Source: an uncultured Mucilaginibacter sp.
Lineage (GTDB): Bacteria; Bacteroidota; Bacteroidia; Sphingobacteriales; Sphingobacteriaceae
NCBI RefSeq assembly: GCF_946479965.1
Contig: NZ_CAMLHX010000048.1
Location: forward strand, 1 to 32,898
Length of the DNA stretch: 32,898 nt
Direction: 5' to 3'
A program made the translations under genes and the position numbers. Below are positions 25,412 through 32,898 of the stretch, piece by piece. How positions within the stretch are numbered: position 1 is the first letter of the stretch; every line of letters starts with the position of its first letter. Below the pieces are notes generated by a model. The model saw only the letters and a program-made list of their open reading frames with translations. It made no database searches and was not told where the DNA came from.

Positions 25412-26446
25412 TTAAATGGTTTTTGGTAAACTAAAATAGAAAGTGGTGGCTTCCTCCAATATTGATTCGGCCCACACCAGGCCCTGATGCCGTTGCACCA
25501 CTTTTTGTACGATAGCCAAGCCTATGCCTGTACCCTCAAACTCTTCCTGGGAATGCAAGCGCTGAAAAACCCCGAAAAGTTTATCATAGTATTGCATATC
25601 GAAGCCCGCTCCATAGTCTTTTACATAATAAACGATATACTGATCCTTTTCAAATGCACCTATCTCAATGATGATCTCCTTTTTGTAACCGGAATATTTG
25701 ATGGCATTGGAGATGAGGTTGATCCATACCTGTTTGATCAAAGAACGATCTCCGTTTGCCGGGAGCAGAGGCGCTATCTTGAAGATGGGCACGATATCCG
25801 AAGCCGCATCTGTCAGTTCATCTTTAACCGACCGTACCAGGTCATCCATATCGATTTCTGAAACGGTCACCTGCTTTCGCCCCAATTTGGAAAAGGCCAG
25901 CAGGTCATCGATCAGCGTCCCCATTTTCTTGGAATTTTCAATAATTGATTCCAGGACTTCAATTCCTTGTTCATCCAACTTTTCTTCGTAATCCTCTTTC
26001 AATATCTTGGTATAACCGTTGATGGCACGAATGGGTGCGCGGAGATCATGTGATACCGAGTAAGAAAATGCCTCCAGGTCTTTGTTTACGGATTCCAGTT
26101 GAGCGGTGCGGTCCACAACCTTTTGCTCCAGTTCTTCATTGAATTTCCGAATATCCTCCTGCGCCTTTTTTAGCTCAGCATTCGCCATGAGTAATTCTTC
26201 GGCCCGTTTTTCCTTTTCCTTATTTTGGAAAGCCAGTTCTTTGTTGGCGACCACCAGTTCAGCTGCCCGCTTTTCTTTTTCTTCGTTTTGAAAAGCCAGC
26301 TCTTTATTGGCAATGATCAACTCGGCCGCCCAATCCTCTTTCACATTTGCTGAAATATGGATAGCCGAATTGTTTTCATTATTTCTGTGCGGAAACGTAA
26401 GTTTTGATGCAGCAGCTGCAGAGGGGTCCTTTTCGTTTTGTTTCAT
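25412..26446 (-). CDS. Sensor-less histidine kinase with heptad-repeat coiled coil
   Basis: The 344-aa kinase has no sensory domain or membrane helix. A low-complexity head (about 1-38) leads into a long coiled coil (about 40-128) with two near-identical 21-residue units (40-60 and 61-81, each AAELxxANKELAFQNxEKEKR) and a third diverged one. The HisKA domain carries His133 in SHDLRAPIRAINGY, the form found in phytochrome-type kinases. HATPase_c follows (N box NLISNAIKYSG, DYGAGFDMQYYDKLFGVFQRLH, GTGIGLAI). Related proteins normally have GAF/PHY or PAS input upstream; here that part is absent, and the upstream DNA shows no remnant. Input may come through the coiled coil from a partner protein. 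It is the first gene of a three-gene operon. Confidence 0.88.
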   Translation of the reverse strand: MKQNEKDPSAAAASKLTFPHRNNENNSAIHISANVKEDWAAELIIANKELAFQNEEKEKRAAELVVANKELAFQNKEKEKRAEELLMANAELKKAQEDIRKFNEELEQKVVDRTAQLESVNKDLEAFSYSVSHDLRAPIRAINGYTKILKEDYEEKLDEQGIEVLESIIENSKKMGTLIDDLLAFSKLGRKQVTVSEIDMDDLVRSVKDELTDAASDIVPIFKIAPLLPANGDRSLIKQVWINLISNAIKYSGYKKEIIIEIGAFEKDQYIVYYVKDYGAGFDMQYYDKLFGVFQRLHSQEEFEGTGIGLAIVQKVVQRHQGLVWAESILEEATTFYFSLPKTI

Positions 26447-26753
26447 GATCTACATCATTGTGATAGAGCCGGTTTACAGGTGCTTTTTTCAGATGTTTTA
26501 TAAAGTTAACATAATAAAAATGTAATCAGCCGGAATACTGTTTATTACTATTAATTTACCAAATCGTTCCCTTTAAGGCCTAAAGTTCACAAAACAAAAT
26601 CCCTGTGCTTTTCATTCCTCTAATAGCAATGAAACAATTACCAAAAAACACAGAACTTACGGGGCAGCTAAAATGGCTTGCCTTCTGAAATATTAAATTT
26701 CTGCTGCGTTTCGCTCATGTTATAGCATTCCGAGATCGGCTATGACAACAATC
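26447..26753. other. Gene-free stretch of about 300 bp, nothing recognised
   Basis: This lies between the signalling operon start and the GNAT gene, both on minus. It must hold the operon promoter, but no full TAnnTTTG box with good spacing is seen on the minus strand. A 19-codon plus-strand reading frame at 26629-26688 (starting MKQLPKNTEL) could be the stump of a lost gene; there is nothing to confirm it. Confidence 0.4.
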
Positions 26754-27203
26754 CTACAGTCCCTTTAAATTTGTTAAATCAGCGTACATAACATAGTGCG
26801 GCCCTATGCCCGGCACATCAAATTGTGGCGACACTATTTTAAGCCCCAGCCGCTCATAGAATTTAACGGCAACCTGGCGGGCGTTGCACCAAACATAGTC
26901 AACACTACGGGCGCGGAGATATTGCTTGGCGAATTTAACAAGCTCATTGCCTACTCCCTTCCCCCTGTAGCCATCTGCCGTAGCCATTCCGCGAAGCTGA
27001 TAGCCCACCCCGGCATAATCGCCATAATTTTGCGGATGAAAAGACGCGGCACATATCAGCTTGTCGTCGGCAAAATAACCTAAGTGAAAATTACCGGGTA
27101 AATTATCCGACGGGAAACGGCACTCGTCAGGTTGTAGCTTTCCATCGCGTAAAACAACGTTCCGTAGCGGCAACGCCTCTTCAACTGTTATAAACTTGAT
27201 CAT
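26754..27203 (-). CDS. GNAT-family N-acetyltransferase
   Basis: The 149-aa cytoplasmic protein has a single GNAT fold, which transfers an acyl group from acyl-CoA to an amine. The acetyl-CoA loop is clear: QLRGMATADGYRGKGVGNEL (Q/RxxGxG/A type), after the beta-4 strand with ICAASFHPQ. The motif B region contains VWCNARQVAVKFYERLGL. The substrate is unknown. Its ATG overlaps the TGA of the GAPDH gene by four bases (27200-27203, ATGA), so the two are translationally coupled. That suggests a link between them, but no precedent for this enzyme pairing comes to mind. Confidence 0.88.
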   Translation of the reverse strand: MIKFITVEEALPLRNVVLRDGKLQPDECRFPSDNLPGNFHLGYFADDKLICAASFHPQNYGDYAGVGYQLRGMATADGYRGKGVGNELVKFAKQYLRARSVDYVWCNARQVAVKFYERLGLKIVSPQFDVPGIGPHYVMYADLTNLKGL

Positions 27204-28198
27204 GATTTAAGCTGATGTATTTTTTCAACCAGGTCGGCCAGGCGGCTGCTATAGCCACTTTCATTATCATACCAACCCACCACTTTAACCAGGTCGCCAA
27301 CTATTGACGTAAGCAGGGCATCAAACACACAACTGTGGGGGTTATTTAACACATCTGCCGACACGATAGGGTCTTCGGTGTATTCGAGGATACCTTTTAA
27401 ACTGCCTTCGGCAGCGGCCTTAAATGCCGCATTTATTTGGCTTACGGTAGGTTTTGTTTTAAGCAGGCAGGTAAAATCTGTAAGCGACCCGTTTAACACA
27501 GGTACCCGTATTCCTGCCCCGCCAAGCCGGCCCTCTAAATGCGGAAATATGGCGGTAATAGCTTTGGCCGCGCCGGTAGTAGTTGGGATGATAGATGCGG
27601 AAGCTGCCCTTGCACGGCGAAGATCTTTATGCGGAGCATCGTGCAGGCTTTGGTCGCCCGTCATAGAGTGCACTGTTGTAATATAACCATCTACAATGCC
27701 CCAATGCTCGTCTAATACCTTTACCATGGCTGCTACGTTGTTTGTAGTGCACGATGCATTAGACAGGATGGGCGAACGCAGATCAACAGCGTTTTCATTA
27801 ACGCCTAATACTACCGTCGGGATACCTTTATCAGAGGGAGGAGCTGAAAGTATAACCTGCCCCGCGCCCGCTGTTAAATGCTTCTGAGCGCCTGCCTTTG
27901 AAGTAAATTTACCGGTTGATTCTATAACCACATCAACCTGCAACTGCCTCCAGGGTAAAGCTTCCGGGTTGCTCTGGGCAAGTATTTTTATTTTCTGATC
28001 GTCAACATAAAGATGGTCATCATCAAAGGTTACAACGCCTTTAAACCCGCCGTGTACAGAATCATATTTAAAAAGATGCGCAAGTGTAGCGGTATCGGTC
28101 AGGTCATTAATTGCCACAACCTCAATACCGGGTTTTGTTAAAATACTGCGTAAAAAAATACGGCCTATTCTGCCAAATCCATTAATAGCTATCTTCAT
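27200..28198 (-). CDS. gap: Glyceraldehyde-3-phosphate dehydrogenase, type I
   Basis: This 332-aa cytoplasmic enzyme oxidises glyceraldehyde-3-phosphate to 1,3-bisphosphoglycerate. The NAD-binding N-terminus is INGFGRIGR, with Asp32 in AINDLTD, which favours NAD over NADP. The catalytic cysteine is Cys150 in SNASCTTNN, and its partner is His177 in TVHSMTG. The C-terminus WYDNESGYSSRL is typical. Length matches the family. TAATTTTG (28221-28228, minus strand) is a good -7 box 22 nt upstream of the start. The stop overlaps the GNAT gene by four bases. The product feeds the phosphoglycerate kinase encoded about 4 kb away. A second GAPDH elsewhere in the genome cannot be excluded. Confidence 0.97.
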   Translation of the reverse strand: MKIAINGFGRIGRIFLRSILTKPGIEVVAINDLTDTATLAHLFKYDSVHGGFKGVVTFDDDHLYVDDQKIKILAQSNPEALPWRQLQVDVVIESTGKFTSKAGAQKHLTAGAGQVILSAPPSDKGIPTVVLGVNENAVDLRSPILSNASCTTNNVAAMVKVLDEHWGIVDGYITTVHSMTGDQSLHDAPHKDLRRARAASASIIPTTTGAAKAITAIFPHLEGRLGGAGIRVPVLNGSLTDFTCLLKTKPTVSQINAAFKAAAEGSLKGILEYTEDPIVSADVLNNPHSCVFDALLTSIVGDLVKVVGWYDNESGYSSRLADLVEKIHQLKS

Positions 28199-28220
28199 TC
28201 TGAGGCGTTTAGTAAGGCCG

Positions 28221-28228
28221 CAAAATTA
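28221..28228 (-). promoter_or_regulatory. Putative -7 promoter box of gap
   Basis: The minus strand reads TAATTTTG, a full TAnnTTTG match, 22 nt upstream of the ATG (leader about 19 nt). It sits immediately beyond the wecA-like gene's terminator hairpin, so the two signals are packed into 35 bp. Confidence 0.5.
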
Positions 28229-28230
28229 CC

Positions 28231-28255
28231 AAAAAGAAGGGTTACATTAACCCTT
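28231..28255 (-). terminator. Rho-independent terminator of the WecA/MraY-like gene
   Basis: AAGGGTTA (28237-28244) and TAACCCTT (28248-28255) form a perfect 8-bp stem with a 3-nt loop. On the minus strand it is followed by CTTTTT. It lies 23 nt after the stop codon. Confidence 0.78.
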
Positions 28256-28278
28256 ACCAATAAAAACAGACATTGAGA

Positions 28279-29382
28279 TTAAACAAACAGATTGCGCAGT
28301 GCAGTACTCTCGCGCTCTTTTGAACGGATCAGGAAGGTTATCATCCAGTTGAACAACATGGAGATCAAAAATATCATTATGATAAGTGTGAAATTGCCCA
28401 GGTTGGTAAATAACATTGTTATTACTACCGATAATATATTAATTGTAGCCAATATTATTGTAGTTTGTAAATGTGTATAACCTAACTTTAACATACGGTG
28501 ATGTATATGGTTACGATCGGCAGTAAAAGGAGGTACGCCATTTACTATTCTTATAAAGAATATCCTTAAAGTATCAAATATTGGCCCTATCAATATGGCC
28601 ACAGCTAAAGCCGGAGCAGAAAAGATAAGCGGAGAGCCGGCAGTTGAAAATTTATTACCCTCAATAAACTCAATAGCCATAATAACCGATATTAACCCGA
28701 TAAACAACGACCCGGTATCACCCATAAAAATTTCAGCCTTATTTAAGTTAAAGCGTAAAAATCCGGCTATTGCCCCAATCATTATAATCGAAATAAGCGC
28801 TAAATGATATTGATGTGAATAGATAAACAATGCAGCGAACGAAACATGGGTAACAATACCCGTTACTCCGGCTAATCCGTTTATCCCATCAATAAGGTTA
28901 AAAGCATTAATTATCATTATTATTACCAATACAGATAATATACAGCTAATTGTGTAAGGCAGATCGTATATACCCAAAACGCCGTACATGCTGGTTAATC
29001 TTACATCGCCCCAAATAATTAAAATTAAAGCGGCAATTATTTGGATAACAAGTTTGGTGCTTGGATTTACGCCCGAAAGATCATCTTTAAGGCCCATTAC
29101 AAAAAGGATAATGGCTGCAGTAAGAATATATCCTACCGGAAATTTATTATCAACTACAGAACAAATAAGAGCAGCCGTAGCAAAACTGATAAAAATGGCT
29201 ACGCCCCCAAGACGAGGTATTCCGTGATCATGCTGTTTTCTGAAATGCCCGATATCATCATACAAATGCCGTGCGCGGGCTACATGTAATATGGATGGTA
29301 TAACGGCCCAGGAAAAACCTATCGACAATAAGAATATCAGAGTGAAATAAAGTACTTGATTGTTGAGGAGGAGTTGCGCCAT
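28279..29382 (-). CDS. Undecaprenyl-phosphate N-acetylhexosamine-1-phosphate transferase (WecA/MraY family)
   Basis: This is a 367-aa inner-membrane protein with about ten helices. It transfers a sugar-1-phosphate from a UDP-sugar to undecaprenyl phosphate, the first step in exopolysaccharide or O-antigen assembly. Conserved cytoplasmic motifs are seen in order: HDHGIPRLGGVAIF, the Mg-binding pair in MGLKDDLSG, NAFNLIDGINGLAG, MGDTGSLFIG and the sugar-recognition loop DRNHIHHRML. The HIHHR form is typical of WecA/TagO rather than MraY. It stands beside a GT2 gene and divergent wza/wzc-like genes, which supports a polysaccharide role. The exact sugar (GlcNAc or other) cannot be read from sequence. 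Confidence 0.9.
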   Translation of the reverse strand: MAQLLLNNQVLYFTLIFLLSIGFSWAVIPSILHVARARHLYDDIGHFRKQHDHGIPRLGGVAIFISFATAALICSVVDNKFPVGYILTAAIILFVMGLKDDLSGVNPSTKLVIQIIAALILIIWGDVRLTSMYGVLGIYDLPYTISCILSVLVIIMIINAFNLIDGINGLAGVTGIVTHVSFAALFIYSHQYHLALISIIMIGAIAGFLRFNLNKAEIFMGDTGSLFIGLISVIMAIEFIEGNKFSTAGSPLIFSAPALAVAILIGPIFDTLRIFFIRIVNGVPPFTADRNHIHHRMLKLGYTHLQTTIILATINILSVVITMLFTNLGNFTLIIMIFLISMLFNWMITFLIRSKERESTALRNLFV

Positions 29383-29451
29383 AGAATATTTTGTAAGTGT
29401 TTATGCCAGATAAAATTTTATTAACATTTTAACACGTATTTAAATTCGTTT

Positions 29452-30198
29452 TTAAAAATACTGCACTAACTTTCTTAATGGTTTAAATATTACACACACA
29501 AGGGGAAATAATACCCCATTTTTCCCCATCGCTTTCCAATCAAACTTCCACGCCTTAATCCGGCTGTTTAAAGTTTCGTTGCTTGCTCCTCCAATATTCA
29601 TTTTAACCATAACCTTGTTTAAAAAATGAACACGCAACTTATTCAGGAACATGAACCGTAACATCAGCTCATAATCAGCTGCTGTTCCAAACCCGAGATC
29701 GTAATATCCTAATTGATTAAAAATCAGTCTATTGCAATAAAAAGTGGGATGCGGTGCCATCCATCCCCAGTTAAAAGAACTAACTTTATAGCTTCCTGAT
29801 TGCCACCTACGTATTACCGTTCCATCGGGTTTTACGTATTCCAGGTTTCCATATAAAGCGTCAATTTCATTATTTGTAAATGCCTCAGCCACTTCACTTA
29901 ACACCCTTGTATCGGCAAAACGATCGTCGGCATTTAATAGGCCAACTATATCACCGGTTGCAATTTTAATGCCCTTGTTCATCGCGTCGTATATCCCCTT
30001 GTCCGGCTCAGATACAGAATAGGCAATTCCGTGCCGATAACTGTTTATTATGCTGAGTGTGCCGTCGGTTGATTGACCATCAATCACTATATATTCCACA
30101 TTGGCATAATCTTGGGATAAAACGGATTCTATACAGCGTTTTATGGTACTTTCCGCGTTGCGGGTAACCGTTATAAGAGAAATTTTGGGAGTCTGCAC
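29452..30198 (-). CDS. Family 2 glycosyltransferase
   Basis: The 248-aa product has a GT-A fold glycosyltransferase domain at the N-terminus: PKISLITVTRNAESTIKRCIESVLSQ, then YIVIDGQSTDGT. The metal-binding DxD-like motif is in LLNADDRF and the acceptor-site region in HPTFYCNRLIF. It adds a sugar from a nucleotide donor to a growing lipid-linked oligosaccharide, at the cytoplasmic face of the membrane. The start is a GTG at 30198; an in-frame TAA lies two codons upstream and no ATG fits the fold, so the GTG is effectively forced. A 69-nt gap separates it from the downstream transferase gene; both are minus and probably one unit. The sugar and linkage are unknown. Confidence 0.9.
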   Translation of the reverse strand: MQTPKISLITVTRNAESTIKRCIESVLSQDYANVEYIVIDGQSTDGTLSIINSYRHGIAYSVSEPDKGIYDAMNKGIKIATGDIVGLLNADDRFADTRVLSEVAEAFTNNEIDALYGNLEYVKPDGTVIRRWQSGSYKVSSFNWGWMAPHPTFYCNRLIFNQLGYYDLGFGTAADYELMLRFMFLNKLRVHFLNKVMVKMNIGGASNETLNSRIKAWKFDWKAMGKNGVLFPLVCVIFKPLRKLVQYF

Positions 30199-30236
30199 TT
30201 CTTAAAAAAATACGCTTAGTTATAGATGCAATTATG

Positions 30237-30244
30237 TAGTTTTG
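30237..30244 (+). promoter_or_regulatory. Putative -7 promoter box of the wza-wzc operon
   Basis: TAGTTTTG matches TAnnTTTG and ends 16 nt before the ATG at 30261, in the 62-bp space shared with the divergent GT2 gene. Confidence 0.45.
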
Positions 30245-30260
30245 AATTTACCGTTAACAC

Positions 30261-31073
30261 ATGTTAAATATTAAGCAAAACCTTTTGTTACTTATCCGTT
30301 TGTCTTTCTTTGTTTGTGTTGCAACCGGGCTGCTCTTTTCATCATGCTCCTACAAACAAAATCAATTACTTTTTGAGCAATCAAACGTCATTCCTGACAG
30401 TATCTATAAAAAAATTCGTGCCAACGTTAGCAATTACCGTATTAAGCCGCAGGATATTTTACAGATAAGGAATGTACAGGAGAGCAAGAACCTTATAGAC
30501 CTTACTGCCGGAAACGGCGTTGCAAGCACCCAGGCCACTGCTATGCAACAAGGAGAAACCTATGAGGTTGATGATGATGGCACCATTGCCCTAACGGGAT
30601 TGGGGCGTATAAAAATAAGTGGGCTTACGCGTATAGAAGCAAGGAAATATATTGAAGACCTTTATAATAAAAAATATCTTAACGAAGCACTTTTTGATGT
30701 TAAGCTGATGAATTTGAAGGTAACTGTTTTTGGAGAGGTTAAAGCCCCCGGCAATTATTTACTGACAAAAGACAATACCAAATTGATTGATATATTGGGC
30801 GAAGCAGGTGGTTTAACCGATAGGGCCAATGAGCAAAACATACAAATTATTCGCGGCGAAGAACAAAAGCCGGACGTTACCATCGTTAATCTTAGAGAAA
30901 TAAAAACGCTTTATAATAGCAAGACAATTTTGACAAATAACGATATTATATACGTGGCGCAAAATGTACCTGCAATACGGGCGCAAAAAGTCCAAAATCT
31001 CTCAACTATTGCGCAACCCGCCCTGCTGTTAATTAACACGGTATTGATAATATTTACTATTGCACGGCGATAA
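30261..31073 (+). CDS. Polysaccharide export lipoprotein (Wza/Poly_export family)
   Basis: The 270-aa product has a lipoprotein signal peptide with lipobox LFSSC (lipidated Cys29). A Poly_export domain follows (about 50-140: NYRIKPQDILQIRNVQ, then YEVDDDGTIALTGLGRIKISGLTRIEARKYI), then an SLBB domain (about 145-215: VTVFGEVKAPGNYLL, with LIDILGEAGGLTDRA). A C-terminal hydrophobic helix (about 250-268) is expected to cross the outer membrane, as the helix ring does in Wza. It is shorter than proteobacterial Wza, as is common in Bacteroidota. It forms the outer-membrane pore for an extracellular polysaccharide together with the Wzc-like kinase, whose ATG overlaps its stop by one base. Confidence 0.92.
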   Translation: MLNIKQNLLLLIRLSFFVCVATGLLFSSCSYKQNQLLFEQSNVIPDSIYKKIRANVSNYRIKPQDILQIRNVQESKNLIDLTAGNGVASTQATAMQQGETYEVDDDGTIALTGLGRIKISGLTRIEARKYIEDLYNKKYLNEALFDVKLMNLKVTVFGEVKAPGNYLLTKDNTKLIDILGEAGGLTDRANEQNIQIIRGEEQKPDVTIVNLREIKTLYNSKTILTNNDIIYVAQNVPAIRAQKVQNLSTIAQPALLLINTVLIIFTIARR

Positions 31074-32898
31074 TGGAAGATAGAGACAAGATACAGCAGA
31101 AACTACCTCACCAGGAGCTGGACTATTTTAAGATACTGAGGATATTAACAAGCCGGTGGTATTGGATAGCAGGATCAATAGCAGTTTTTCTGATAGCAGC
31201 ATATGTTTATTTATGGTACACGCCAAAAACGTTTGCTACCGTTGCAACAATGAAGTTTGACGAAAAAAAATCGGAAATATCTGATCTGGTGAGTGTTATA
31301 AACAATAGTGATAAAGGGCCATCAAGGATACAGGGGGAATTGTTTGTACTACAGAGCAGTAACTTGTTAATTAAGGCGATAAAAGACATAGATTATCGCA
31401 TAAGCTTTTACTTAGAGGGCCGCATTCGCACCAGGGAGCTATATCCCCATAAACCGCTAAACGTTACATTACTAAAGTTAGACAGTGCCGAATTTTATAC
31501 CGGCCTTATCACTTTTAAAGCTGTTGATAAGAACTCTTTTACCATATCATACAACGAGGGCACCATAGTTAAACAACAAAAATGCCTTTATTACAACCCG
31601 GTAGTTATAGGTAAAACTATTTTTGCGATAGCCCCAACTGCCGAAATAAACCACACCTCTGTTTATCTTTTTAGATTTAATACTCCTGAAAGCTTTATAG
31701 GTAGAGTGCGGGGTGGTTTTCACGCCGGTGAAACTGCTAAAAACTCGAACATTATTACGTTCCAGCAAACAGACTCAAACGCTGATTTTGCTGCCGACAT
31801 ACTGAATGCTATTATGAAAGAGTATTTAAAGTATGATCGTGAACATAAAACGGAATCGGCGACACAAATGATCCTGTTTATTAACAATCAGCTGGATACT
31901 TTGAGAGGGCGTGTTAAAGGATCAGAAGGATCTATAGAAAACTTCAAGCAAAATTCAAAAATACTGGATGTTAACAGCGCATCAGCAATTGAACTTGCTA
32001 AAGTGTCTGAACTGGAGGCACAGCGGTCATTGCTAAGAATTCAGCTGATAGCCGTCAATCAGCTCAAACAGCAGGTTGAGCAGGAAAAAAATAACGTAAC
32101 CATCAACTTTAATTTTGAAGGCAACATTGACCCCTTGCTGGTTGGTTTGGTAAGTAACCTAAACGGTTTAATTACCGAGAGGCAAAGCTTATTGAAAAAA
32201 TACAACAATTCGGCGCCGCAAATACAAACCATCAATCAGCAAATATTACAGGTAAAAAATAATGCCTACCAGAACATAAACGGAACCGCCCTACGCATTC
32301 AAAAAAACATTGAATATATTGACAACCAGCTTTCTGGCATAAATCAACGTATTGATAAGCTACCGGTGGCAGAAAGAAATTTGGTTAGTCTTAAGCGCGA
32401 TTTTGAGATCAACGAGAAAGTGTATTCATTTTTATCAGAGAAAAAATTAGAAGCACAGATAAGTCGCTCAGCTATACTGCCGGGTGCCAGTATAATTGAA
32501 CCCGCGCAACCTAACTATGCTCCGATTTCGCCCAACGAAAATGGTGTAAAAAAAGAAGCGGTTATTTACGGGCTCCTTTTGGGTTTAGGTACAATTATCC
32601 TGATCAGGATCTTAAATCCTTATATCTATGACAAGGAAACCATAGAAAGCCTTACAACAATACCAATAATTGGAGTTATCAGGAAGTATCCGAATCAATT
32701 GGATGAGGAAGGATCAAAAATACTGGTGCTCAACAAACCTAAGTCCATTTTTGCTGAGTCTGTACGCTCTGTGCGTACTAATCTTAATTTTTTAGCCGCC
32801 GAAAAGAAAAGCAAGGTTATTTGCGTAACCTCAGAAATTGCAGGCGAAGGAAAATCATTTGTTGCAGCTAATTTATCCAGCACGCTGGCCCTTATTGA
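31073..32898 (+). CDS. Wzc-like chain-length determinant / tyrosine kinase, 3' truncated
   Basis: The 608 codons present run from the ATG at 31073, which overlaps the stop of the export-protein gene. The first membrane helix is at about residues 33-50 and is followed by a large periplasmic Wzz-type domain. The long coiled-coil hairpin (about 255-475) has typical GNVD-like family features such as LLKKYNNSAPQIQTINQQIL, and the PxxP-like segment IIEPAQPNYAPISPNE precedes the second helix (about 498-515). The cytoplasmic BY-kinase begins near residue 560 with SVRTNLNF, and the Walker A motif is EIAGEGKSFVAANLSS. Sequence ends just after Walker A, so Walker A', Walker B and the tyrosine cluster are missing. 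It controls chain length and export of the polysaccharide through autophosphorylation cycles. No frameshift is seen. Confidence 0.92.
   Translation, partial: MEDRDKIQQKLPHQELDYFKILRILTSRWYWIAGSIAVFLIAAYVYLWYTPKTFATVATMKFDEKKSEISDLVSVINNSDKGPSRIQGELFVLQSSNLLIKAIKDIDYRISFYLEGRIRTRELYPHKPLNVTLLKLDSAEFYTGLITFKAVDKNSFTISYNEGTIVKQQKCLYYNPVVIGKTIFAIAPTAEINHTSVYLFRFNTPESFIGRVRGGFHAGETAKNSNIITFQQTDSNADFAADILNAIMKEYLKYDREHKTESATQMILFINNQLDTLRGRVKGSEGSIENFKQNSKILDVNSASAIELAKVSELEAQRSLLRIQLIAVNQLKQQVEQEKNNVTINFNFEGNIDPLLVGLVSNLNGLITERQSLLKKYNNSAPQIQTINQQILQVKNNAYQNINGTALRIQKNIEYIDNQLSGINQRIDKLPVAERNLVSLKRDFEINEKVYSFLSEKKLEAQISRSAILPGASIIEPAQPNYAPISPNENGVKKEAVIYGLLLGLGTIILIRILNPYIYDKETIESLTTIPIIGVIRKYPNQLDEEGSKILVLNKPKSIFAESVRSVRTNLNFLAAEKKSKVICVTSEIAGEGKSFVAANLSSTLALI

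Noticed and set aside
26629..26688. Short plus-strand peptide frame (19 codons)
   Set aside because: Too short to judge, with no promoter box upstream and no recognised relative. It is mentioned only as a possible gene remnant.

Overview
The window looks like a contig from a Bacteroidota genome, most likely Sphingobacteriaceae (Mucilaginibacter/Pedobacter-like). This is inferred from gene families and promoters, not from a database match. The evidence is: two proteins with type IX secretion type B C-terminal domains, a GldC homologue, CXXXY-type CcmE, many TAnnTTTG (-7) promoter boxes, and almost no Shine-Dalgarno sequences. There are no rRNA, tRNA, CRISPR or complete insertion elements. The first 48 bases are Illumina library adapter, not genome.

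Left part (49-13617, all minus strand). Read in the direction of transcription it runs: DEAD-box RNA helicase, 88-aa membrane protein, gldC, 140-aa membrane protein, CheR-type methyltransferase, ccmB, a carboxypeptidase-regulatory-domain protein, ccmC, a ccmD-like gene, glutamate dehydrogenase with its terminator, two tandem paralogous T9SS cargo proteins, two tandem ccmE copies, and ccmF, which is cut by the contig end. The core is a dispersed System I-like cytochrome c maturation locus: a heme exporter (CcmB/C/D), heme chaperones (CcmE) and a heme ligation factor (CcmF). ccmA and the thiol-redox components CcmG/H are not in view.

Middle part. A divergent promoter region holding a GTGAGCC minisatellite separates the helicase from a dihydroorotase on the plus strand. 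A REP-like palindrome then separates dihydroorotase from a minus-strand set: SRPBCC protein, YafY/WYL regulator and a 936-aa secreted protein. That last protein joins a gluzincin HEYRH metallopeptidase, a TolB-like propeller and an outer-membrane beta-barrel, and is the most unusual protein here. Divergent from it is an HscA-like Hsp70. A 322-bp gap with four TGGATCAC boxes follows, then phosphoglycerate kinase with a perfect 34-bp palindromic terminator.

Right part. A three-gene signalling operon (sensor-less histidine kinase, single-domain response regulator, REC-PAS-histidine kinase) is followed by GAPDH overlapping a GNAT acetyltransferase. The last block is the start of an exopolysaccharide locus: WecA/MraY-like phosphoglycosyl transferase and a GT2 glycosyltransferase on minus; Wza-like export lipoprotein and Wzc-like tyrosine kinase on plus, the last cut by the right end.

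Most genes are conserved housekeeping or cell-envelope functions. I see no clear-cut new defence or mobile system. The items most worth a second look are the peptidase-propeller-barrel fusion, the repeated leaderless promoter arrangement, the duplicated CXXXY CcmE, and the partly homogenised T9SS pair.
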